From the NCBI GenBank assembly GCA_031289285.1, contig JAITPT010000158.1, forward strand, positions 1 through 20,676: a DNA stretch of 20,676 nucleotides. Direction: 5' to 3'. This stretch comes from Puniceicoccales bacterium. GTDB lineage: Bacteria > Verrucomicrobiota > Verrucomicrobiia > Opitutales > UBA953. Shown in pieces: positions 15,480-20,676 of this stretch (its first letter is position 1; every line of letters starts with the position of its first letter). The position numbers and the translations under genes were made by a program. The notes under the pieces are model-generated. The model was given only the letters and a program-made list of their open reading frames with translations. It did no database searches and was not told where the DNA came from.

Positions 15480-15580
15480 GTCGCCCCGTTATGCGCATAA
15501 ACGGCGGCATGGACAAGAAACTTTGAGATTGAGCAGGGCGCGTTCTTTATGAAAAACCTTCTGCGCACTGCGTCATCCAC

Positions 15581-16270
15581 ATGTCTGAACCATCCGAACC
15601 CGCCGACTATTCCAACGACCCTGCCTTTGCCGGAGCGGTCGAAAAAATCATCGCCAGCGACCCACGCTTTGCGCGCGGTGCCTACTATTTCGTGCGCACC
15701 GGCCTCGACCACACCGTCAAAGGAATGACAAAGTCCACCAAGCCGCCCAAGGCAGGTGTGCCGCGCAGCCATGTCACGGCGCGACAGCTACTCAACGGCC
15801 TTTGCGAGTTTGCCCTCGAACAATATGGCCCGATGAGCCTCACGCTTTTTGCCCGCTGGGGCATCACCACCACCGACGACATCGGTGCCATCGTCTTCAA
15901 TCTTATCGAGGCAAACATACTTGGCCGCAGCAACACCGACAGCCGCGACGATTTCAAAAACACCTTGGATTTGAAATCCGAGCTTCACTCCCCCTTCACG
16001 CCGCAAGTGCGCACTCGCCTGTGCGTGTTGATAGCCGCAATGCGCGCCGAGTTGCCCACGCCAGAAAAAACGCGACGCCGCGCCAGAAGAAAAACCGCCG
16101 CCGCCGACGCGAACGCCGACGCGAACGCCGACGACGCCGTTGCCGACGACAACGCTGACGCTGCCGACAAGGTTGCCGCCGCTGCTCCCGCAAAAAAAGG
16201 CAAGCCGCCGCGCCATGAGCCGCCACGCCGAAAACCGCCGCACCGGAAAAAACCCAAACCGGACGCTTGA
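15581..16270 (+). CDS. Minf_1886 family (TIGR04138-type) conserved protein
   Basis: The protein (229 residues) belongs, as far as I can recognise, to an uncharacterised family confined mainly to Planctomycetota and Verrucomicrobiota. The conserved part is about 10-140: FARGAYYFVRTGLDHTV, HVTARQLLNGLCEFALEQYG, LFARWGITTTDDIGAIVFNLIEA and DSRDDFKNTLDL. From 160 on the sequence is unusual: a basic stretch, an Ala-Asp/Asn repeat (173-196), and a Lys/Pro/Arg-rich tail (205-229). The tail could bind nucleic acid or simply be disordered; both are guesses. The function is unknown. It begins at the ATG at 15581 without a Shine-Dalgarno and ends 45 bp before tRNA-Gln. Confidence 0.85.
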   Translation: MSEPSEPADYSNDPAFAGAVEKIIASDPRFARGAYYFVRTGLDHTVKGMTKSTKPPKAGVPRSHVTARQLLNGLCEFALEQYGPMSLTLFARWGITTTDDIGAIVFNLIEANILGRSNTDSRDDFKNTLDLKSELHSPFTPQVRTRLCVLIAAMRAELPTPEKTRRRARRKTAAADANADANADDAVADDNADAADKVAAAAPAKKGKPPRHEPPRRKPPHRKKPKPDA

Positions 16271-16315
16271 CAACTGCCGCGCAATCCGCAGCCTCCCCGC
16301 CCTCATTCACATCGC

Positions 16316-16389
16316 TGACCGATAGTGTAATGGCAGCACAGGGGTTTTTGGTACCCCTTGTCCAGGTTCGAATCCTGGTCGGTCAACCA
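16316..16389 (+). tRNA. tRNA-Gln (anticodon UUG)
   Basis: The cloverleaf is complete. The acceptor stem is TGACCGA/TCGGTCA (16316-16322 with 16379-16385), and the D arm is in TAGTGTAATGGCAGCA. The anticodon stem GGGGT/ACCCC encloses the loop TTTTGGT, giving anticodon TTG. The T arm is CCAGG-TTCGAAT-CCTGG. The discriminator is A16386, and CCA is encoded at 16387-16389. The first pair is U1-A72, as is usual for tRNA-Gln. A73 and G37 differ from the E. coli G73 and A37. Confidence 0.97.
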
Positions 16390-16472
16390 CTTTTCAAACC
16401 GCCCCGTTTCCCGTTTCTGCCGCCCCCCAGACGCCGCTGCTGTCGCAGTCTCACCGCTGTTGTCGCCGTCCT

Positions 16473-17465
16473 CTAATCGCTCCGCCACAGTTCCAATTCC
16501 CGCCAATCCTCTGGCACCCCCATCATCCCCAGCGACACGCCCCCGCACTGCGGGAAGCTCTCGAGGAGTTTCACCACGGCTTCGCGCCACGGCGTTTTTT
16601 GGCGCATCATCCGCAACACATACGTCACCAAGGCGACGGTCGCATAGACCCGTGCTCCGGGTGCCTTCACGCCGCGCATAGTCAAATGGCGCAGCAGGTG
16701 AATTTTTTGTTTTTGGACGAGGCGCGGCTGCTCAGTGATGTTGCGATTCCAGAGGCGGCTGTGGTGTGCGCAGACATTGCGCACGTAGTTGAAGTTGCGC
16801 AGCCAGCTCGCGAAGATTTTCGGGTCGTCCACCCCGTAGAGTTTCGAGACCGCGTGTTGGTCGGGAAAACGCATCCCGCCGAAAAAGCGCGACAGCAGCC
16901 CAAAGTCCCAAACCTCTATCGCCACCCATATCGGGATACGCCGTCCGTATTTTGAAATGAACTGGCGCACAAAGTCTTCTTGGTCGTCGCGCGAGAGCAT
17001 TGCGTTGTATTTGTCAAGCCAAACTTGATACCACGATTTGCCGCGCCAAGTGCTCTCGCCGTGCGTGAATGAGTGCGCGAGCAGCTGCGGATTTTCGTGG
17101 GCAAAAATGTCTTGTCGCCCCAAGTGGTGCGCCACCGCGACACGCACCGAAATCTCCACGCCGCGCAAGGCCGGAAGCAAAATCGAACGCAAGTGTTTGT
17201 CGAAATCGTAAAGCCTGACGACCTCGTGAAAATCGCTCTCCGGCAAAAATGCATCGAGACGTTTCCCGTCTGCGCTATGTTTGCAAAACGAGTTGAAGTA
17301 AGTGCTGAGTCGGTAGTAGCCCTCGTGCCGCAGATAGTGGTCGGCCTCTTCGCTGTCGCGCACGCCCATCCCGCGCGAGGCGAGCAAGGCGCGTTGCTCG
17401 GCAATGCTCAGAAACGGTTTGTCGTAGGGAAGGGCAGCGGCGGTGGGCGGGCGGGTGGTTGACAT
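16473..17465 (-). CDS. Abi_2/AbiF-like abortive-infection protein with HEPN motif
   Basis: The 330-residue protein matches the Abi_2 (AbiD/AbiF) family of phage-exclusion proteins. The N-terminus shows the usual KPFLSIAEQRALLASRGM...HYLRHEGYYRLSTYF (16-57). The HEPN ribonuclease signature R-X4-H is R229-NVCA-H234 in FNYVRNVCAHHSRLWN. A second R-X4-H, R108-VAVA-H113, may be chance. The catalytic residues are intact, so an active RNase is plausible. The frame extends to 17588, but the ATG at 17465 gives the family start and has GAGG close upstream. It lies convergent to tRNA-Gln, 83 bp from its 3' end. A field of ~114-bp repeats begins about 105 bp upstream, which raises the possibility of an associated RNA. 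No adjacent protein antitoxin is seen. Confidence 0.88.
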   Translation of the reverse strand: MSTTRPPTAAALPYDKPFLSIAEQRALLASRGMGVRDSEEADHYLRHEGYYRLSTYFNSFCKHSADGKRLDAFLPESDFHEVVRLYDFDKHLRSILLPALRGVEISVRVAVAHHLGRQDIFAHENPQLLAHSFTHGESTWRGKSWYQVWLDKYNAMLSRDDQEDFVRQFISKYGRRIPIWVAIEVWDFGLLSRFFGGMRFPDQHAVSKLYGVDDPKIFASWLRNFNYVRNVCAHHSRLWNRNITEQPRLVQKQKIHLLRHLTMRGVKAPGARVYATVALVTYVLRMMRQKTPWREAVVKLLESFPQCGGVSLGMMGVPEDWRELELWRSD

Positions 17466-17569
17466 GACCTCAAGGAAATCCAGCACCCCCATCAAGGCAA
17501 GCGAGGAGGGCGCAACGTGCCGCATAAAATAACGCAGCGCGGAAAACAACGCACACCAAGTGAAAAAGT

Positions 17570-18303
17570 GTGAAAAAGTATCTGGCACTTTATTACGTGA
17601 TAGGAGTGCATCGGGACTGCTGCGCTGTTTTTATGGAGTGCGGTGCAAGGCCAGCCGTGTCGTGCTGAAAATCGGAAGTCAAAGGAAAAAAGTGTCTGGC
17701 ACTTTATTACGTGATAGGAGTGCATCGGGACTGCTGCGCGTTTTTTTTGGAGTGCGGTGGCAGAGGGCGCGGAGCGTAGCGCAGTGCCCGCCGACACCGC
17801 TTTCATCGCGTTGGAAGTCACTGAAAACTGTTGTGGTCTCGGAGTCTGCGAAAGCGGTGGCTGCGAGGAAGGGGGAGGGGGGGGCTGCAAAGGGAAAAAG
17901 TGTCTGTCACTTTATTGCGTGATAGGAGTGCATCGGGACTGCTGCGCGGTTTTTTGGAGTGCGGTGTGCAGCCAACCCCGTGTCGTGCTGAAATCGGAAG
18001 TCAAAGAAAAAAAGTGTCTGGCACTTTATTACGTGATAAGAGTGTGTCGGGACTGCTGTGCGTTTTTTTTGGAGTGCGGTGCAAGGCCAGCCGTGTCGTG
18101 CGGAAATCGGAAGTCAAAGGAAAAAAGTGTCTGGCACTTTATTACGTGATAGGAGTGCGTCGGGACTGCTGCGCTGCTTTTTGGAGTGCGGTGCAAGGCC
18201 AACCCCGTGTCGTGCTGAAATCGGGAGTCAAAGGAAAAAAGTGTCTGGCACTTTATTACGTGATAGGAGTGTGTCGGGACTGCTACGCGGTTTTTTGGAG
18301 TGC
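17570..18303. repeat. Six-copy array of ~114-bp repeats upstream of the Abi gene
   Basis: Each unit contains GTGTCTGGCACTTTATTACG, then TGATAGGAGTG, CGGGACTGCT, a T-run, GGAGTGCGGTG and, in short units, a GTGTCGTGC-GAAATCGGAAGTCAAAG tail. Core motifs start at 17578, 17692, 17900, 18014, 18127 and 18241, giving spacings of 114, 208, 114, 113 and 114. The long interval holds the 116-bp module 17749-17864. On the minus strand, toward the Abi gene, each core reads AAAGTG-CCAGA-CACTTT followed by more T, a small terminator-like stem. Open frames through the array follow from the period being 38 codons; I see no gene. Related cores occur at 14450 and 20081. Confidence 0.9.
17749..17864 (+). repeat. 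116-bp module, copy 1
   Basis: This runs from GGAGTGCGGTGGCAGAGGGC to AAAGCGGTGGCTGC and replaces the usual tail of array unit 2. It matches 18297-18412 in length and nearly in sequence. Confidence 0.85.
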
Positions 18304-18412
18304 GGTGGCAGAGGGCGCGGAGCGAAGCGGAGTGCCCGCCGACACCGCTTTCATCGCACTGGAAGTCACCGAAACCTGTTGCTGTCTCGGAGTCTGCGAA
18401 AGCGGTGGCTGC
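18297..18412 (+). repeat. 116-bp module, copy 2
   Basis: This ends the six-copy array and matches 17749-17864. Its first 56 bases (18297-18352) are repeated in inverted orientation at 18617-18672 and 18841-18896, so long stems could form in a transcript or in single-stranded DNA. Confidence 0.85.
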
Positions 18413-18436
18413 TACGTTATCACATCGCGCCCGCTG

Positions 18437-18900
18437 CCACCGCACTCCATAGGGGTAGTGCTCCTTTCGCCCTTTCAAATGGTGCCTGCACTCCGCTCAT
18501 TCGTTCCCTGCCGCTGACGACCCGTCATGTCAAATAACTTATTTAGCCTGGTAAATTATTCGATTCAGGTTCAAAGCAACGCAAAATACTGGAGTTCTGT
18601 CAGTTACGATGTCGGCGAAAGCGGTGTCGGCGGACGCGAAGAAGCACTTCGCGCCCTCTGCCACCGCACTCCATAAGGGCAGTGCTCGTTTCGCCCCTTC
18701 AAATGGTGCCTGCACTTCGCTCATTCGTTCCCTGCCTGTGACGACCCGTCATGTCAAATAACTTATTTAGCCTGGTAAATTATTCGGTTCAGGTTCAAAA
18801 CAACGCAACATACTGGAGTTCTGTCGGTTACGATGTCGGCGAAAGCGGTGTCGGCGGACGCGAAGAAGCACTTCGCGCCCGCTGCCACCGCACTCCATAA
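18437..18900 (+). repeat. Exact 224-bp tandem repeat (two units plus a partial third)
   Basis: CCACCGCACTCCATA begins at 18437, 18661 and 18885, an exact 224-bp period. Each full unit contains the 85-bp repeat also found at 1026-1110 (here 18479-18562 and 18703-18787) and a 56-bp inverted copy of the start of the 116-bp module. The high identity between units suggests a recent duplication. Translated frames across this stretch look unlike real proteins. Confidence 0.9.
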
Positions 18901-18930
18901 GGGCGGTGCGCAGCAAGCCCGTGTCGTGCT

Positions 18931-18957
18931 GAAAATTTAGACAGTCTATTTTTTTTG
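18931..18957. repeat. TTAGACAGTCTA palindrome site
   Basis: GAAAATTTAGACAGTCTATTTTTTTTG marks the end of the repeat field and matches the palindromes that bound the 160-bp elements (308-320, 20168-20180, 20322-20334). It follows GTGTCGTGCT, the sequence that in the array units precedes GAAATCGGAAG instead. Confidence 0.75.
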
Positions 18958-18960
18958 TTC

Positions 18961-19052
18961 GGCGTTCGGTGCGGGCGGAGTGTCAGACTCTCCGCTCCGT
19001 TACTGGGGTCGCTCCGCGCCCCACGCCCGACACTCCGCCAGCACCGAACGCC
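18961..19052. repeat. Large hairpin with 24-bp inverted arms downstream of the SUMF1-type gene
   Basis: Arms 18961-18984 (GGCGTTCGGTGCGGGCGGAG plus TGTC) and 19029-19052 are inverted repeats with one mismatch around a 44-base centre. The structure lies 30 bp beyond the stop of the minus-strand gene 19082-19981. It could terminate or stabilise that transcript, or be another REP-like element. No T-run follows on the minus strand until about 18955. Confidence 0.8.
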
Positions 19053-19081
19053 AACCCGTTCGTCCCTCGCTTCCTCGCTCG

Positions 19082-19981
19082 CTATTTTTCTCCGACAGAA
19101 CTGAGAGCGAGGCGGAAGCCAAGGGTGCGACTGCGGTCATGCGGCCCGCCCCTGAAGCGGAAGGCAGAGCGGCATGCCCGCACGTCGTCCTCCCAGCCGC
19201 CGCCACGGAGGGTGCGGTAGAAGCCGGAGGCGGCACCAAGCGGGTCGTCGCCACCAGCAGGCGTCCTTCCATACCGATCGCTGCACCATTCCCAGACGTT
19301 GCCGTGCATATCGTGGAGGCCCCACGCATTCGCTGCGAAACTCCCAACGTCCGTGGTCCTCCTTCGGAATTCGCCCTTGGCGTTCCCGTTGTAGGGAAAT
19401 CTGCCGTTGTAATTCGCTTGCTCCGTCGTGAGATTGTTCCCCGTGCTAAACGGCGTCGTCGTGCCAGCGCGACACGCATATTCCCACTGCGCTTCCGTCG
19501 GCAGGGTGTAACGGTAGCCCGCTGGCAAACGCCCTGCAGTACGTTCCTGCTCCGTTAACGTCGCACAAAACCCCACAACGTCATTCCACGACACATTTAC
19601 CACAGGACGCGAAGCTCCGTTGTAACGAGATGAATTGCCCCCTGTCACGGCCTGCCATTGCGCTTGTGTCACCTCGTATTTTCCCAGCCAATAGGGCTTC
19701 GTGATGTTGACACGGCGCTGCGCCTCGGCGCCTTTTTCGAACCGCTCGCGCCCCGGCTCGCTGCTCGGGCTGCCCATCGTGAAAGACCCTGCCGCGACGG
19801 GCAGCATCTCCAACGCGGCATTGCCGGGCAAGCGGAGCGTCCACGGCGAACCGACGACGGGGCTGGGTGGCGGGGGGGCGGGGCGCTCGCAGCAGCCAGT
19901 AGTGGCAAAGAGTCCTGCAGCAAGAGCGGCGAAGGTGAAAGCGGCACGGGTGGCAGCAGCGGTGATTTTTTGGAAGGACAT
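19082..19981 (-). CDS. Exported SUMF1/FGE-fold protein
   Basis: The 299-residue protein has a hydrophobic N-terminus ending in ATTGC, so it is exported and possibly a lipoprotein at C30, although the lipobox is weak. The SUMF1 (formylglycine-generating-enzyme-like) domain covers about 50-295: GSFTMGS, KPYWLGKYEVTQAQWQAVTG, RPVVNVSWNDVVGFC, LPTEAQWEYACRAG, GLHDMHGNVWEWCSDRY, LRGGGW and CRSAFRFRG...LGFRLAL. True sulfatase-activating enzymes carry a paired C-X4-C active site. Here C270 is followed by Phe at the second position, so sulfatase activation is unlikely and a binding or structural role is more plausible. The frame extends upstream to 20077, but the ATG at 19981 gives a normal signal sequence. 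No sulfatase lies nearby. Confidence 0.87.
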   Translation of the reverse strand: MSFQKITAAATRAAFTFAALAAGLFATTGCCERPAPPPPSPVVGSPWTLRLPGNAALEMLPVAAGSFTMGSPSSEPGRERFEKGAEAQRRVNITKPYWLGKYEVTQAQWQAVTGGNSSRYNGASRPVVNVSWNDVVGFCATLTEQERTAGRLPAGYRYTLPTEAQWEYACRAGTTTPFSTGNNLTTEQANYNGRFPYNGNAKGEFRRRTTDVGSFAANAWGLHDMHGNVWEWCSDRYGRTPAGGDDPLGAASGFYRTLRGGGWEDDVRACRSAFRFRGGPHDRSRTLGFRLALSSVGEK

Positions 19982-20077
19982 AGCGGACGGTGAAGTTGGT
20001 GGTGAAGGCGATGGAAAACGGCGCAGAAGAGAAAAGAAAACTTCCGGCGACGCAAACAAAAACGTCTCAAAATGCAA

Positions 20078-20160
20078 AATATATCTGACACTTTTTGCGC
20101 TTTTTGCCTGAAAGTCGCCTTTCGCTCTTTGGGAGTGCGTTGCACCAGCCCGGGTCGCCC
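20078..20160. repeat. Degenerate array-type module
   Basis: ATATCTGACACTTTTTGCGC (20081-20100) resembles the array core GTATCTGGCACTTTATTACG. It is followed by GGGAGTGCGTTGCACCAGCC, a diverged form of the GGAGTGCGGTGCAAGGCCAGCC module. It joins directly to the 160-bp element. Confidence 0.5.
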
Positions 20161-20161
20161 T

Positions 20162-20341
20162 GAAAATTTAGACAGTCTAATTTTTTTATTGCATTGCCGG
20201 AGGGTTGTGTCGCAGCATGTGTACATGGCTACCACACGTTTCAAAATCACACACGTTTCTGGCGACACGACCACCTCTCATTGTGCCTCGAATACCGTGG
20301 CGGCGAGTTCCTGCTGAAAATTTAGACAGTCTAATTTTTTC
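20162..20341 (+). repeat. 160-bp dispersed element, copy B, bounded by palindromes
   Basis: This matches the reverse complement of 171-328. Both ends carry CTGAAAATTTAGACAGTCTA followed by ATTTTTT, so the palindromes at 20168-20180 and 20322-20334 form a 154-bp direct repeat that brackets the element. The short frames inside are not supported as genes. The remaining bases to 20394 hold nothing recognised. Confidence 0.8.
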
Positions 20342-20394
20342 ACAGCTGTCCCATCGCGTCGAGAGTATTTGAGACAATGTATGGTGGCTGCATC

Positions 20395-20476
20395 AACCTA
20401 AAAACGGCAGTTGGAAGGGAAGTATTGCGAGAAGATGTTGTGGCAACATTTCCCCTCCAACTGCCGTTTTTAGGTT
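20395..20476. repeat. 82-bp hairpin with 27-bp arms
   Basis: Arms 20395-20421 and 20450-20476 are inverted (AACCTAAAAACGGCAGTTGG against CCAACTGCCGTTTTTAGGTT, one mismatch) around a 28-base loop. The tip CTGCCGTTTTTAGG is shared with the right ends of the palindromic elements at 1-155 and 1305-1481. It lies 17 bp after the stop of the minus-strand partial gene and may affect its transcript end, though the T-run is within the stem rather than after it. Confidence 0.85.
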
Positions 20477-20493
20477 AAACTCAGGCGAACTCC

Positions 20494-20676
20494 CTATAAA
20501 CTCCGCCCTACGAAAATGCCCCGCCCGTGGCGGGCGAGGACGGGGAACTTGATGTCACCGAGGCGGCGACCTGCCGCCAGTTCGGCACGGAGGAAGGTGC
20601 CTTTTAGGTCGCCGTCCGCAATGCGCACACGGGCAGGGGCAAGTTGCCCTAAGTGGCGGGCAATGGCGTAGTGCGG
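20494..20676 (-). CDS. 3' end of an unrecognised gene (partial)
   Basis: An open minus-strand frame enters from the right edge and ends at TAG (20494-20496), giving 60 C-terminal residues: HYAIARHLGQLAPARVRIAD, then DLKGTFLRAELAAGRRLGD, then FPVLARHGRGIFVGRSL. It has codon use like the confident genes and no internal stop. I do not recognise the family, and the start lies outside the window. Confidence 0.6.
   Translation of the reverse strand, partial: PHYAIARHLGQLAPARVRIADGDLKGTFLRAELAAGRRLGDIKFPVLARHGRGIFVGRSL

Noticed and set aside
16316..17465. Genomic island integrated at tRNA-Gln
   Set aside because: The Abi gene is next to the tRNA 3' end, but I see no integrase and no duplicated tRNA end within the window.
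17570..18303. CRISPR array
   Set aside because: Whole ~114-bp units are repeated with no unique spacers between short repeats, and no cas genes are present.
17757..18537. Long open frames through the repeat array (CLALYYVIGV-type repeated text)
   Set aside because: The 114-bp period is 38 codons, so frames stay open automatically. The text repeats with the DNA and has no family resemblance.
19082..19981. Active formylglycine-generating enzyme
   Set aside because: The paired active-site cysteines are not present: only C270 is visible and the second position is Phe. No sulfatase is nearby.

Overview
The window looks like chromosomal sequence from a GC-rich bacterium of the Planctomycetota-Verrucomicrobiota group, most likely Verrucomicrobiota and perhaps Opitutales-like. 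The best markers are a Minf_1886/TIGR04138-type protein at 15581-16270 and an HzsA-related cytochrome c-like protein at 3286-6099. A secreted GH106-type rhamnosidase and the near absence of Shine-Dalgarno sequences fit the same picture. The assignment rests on recognised protein families, not on a phylogeny.

Layout. (1) 1-1540 is repeat-rich. It holds two copies of a long palindromic element, one copy of a ~160-bp dispersed element, an inverted pair of recurrent 'RWGC' repeats, and one small gene (159-623, minus) whose 3' end runs into a repeat. (2) 1541-6099 is on the minus strand: a RAYT/Y1-type transposase, rbfA, and the large exported HzsA-related protein with three CXXCH haem sites. (3) 6187-14252 is a plus-strand run of five genes with gaps of 43-103 bp: an FtsX/MacB-type permease, an exported ClpP-like serine protease, a GH106 glycosidase, cytosolic clpP and cysE. 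They may be at least partly co-transcribed. (4) 14253-17465 holds galE (minus), the Minf_1886-type gene (plus), tRNA-Gln(UUG) (plus), and an Abi_2/AbiF-like gene (minus) with a HEPN RNase motif. (5) 17466-19081 is a 1.6-kb repeat field directly upstream of the Abi gene: six copies of a ~114-bp unit, two 116-bp modules, and an exact 224-bp tandem repeat carrying inverted copies of part of those modules. (6) 19082-20676 holds a SUMF1-type protein (minus), another 160-bp element in the opposite orientation to the one at the window start, an 82-bp hairpin, and the 3' end of an unrecognised minus-strand gene.

Two themes stand out. The first is a single-strand-transposase/REP landscape. A RAYT lies 59 bp from a 177-bp element that is symmetric about its exact midpoint, and at least three families of palindromic repeats are scattered across the window. 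The second is the HEPN-type Abi gene with a ~114-nt direct-repeat array at its 5' side. That layout resembles toxin-antitoxin systems with an RNA antitoxin, but related repeat modules occur elsewhere in the window, so a passive repeat cluster is the more cautious reading.

The conserved genes give a coherent but ordinary background: ribosome maturation (rbfA), proteolysis (clpP), cysteine synthesis (cysE), UDP-galactose metabolism (galE), and export-linked degradation of rhamnose-containing polysaccharide (GH106).
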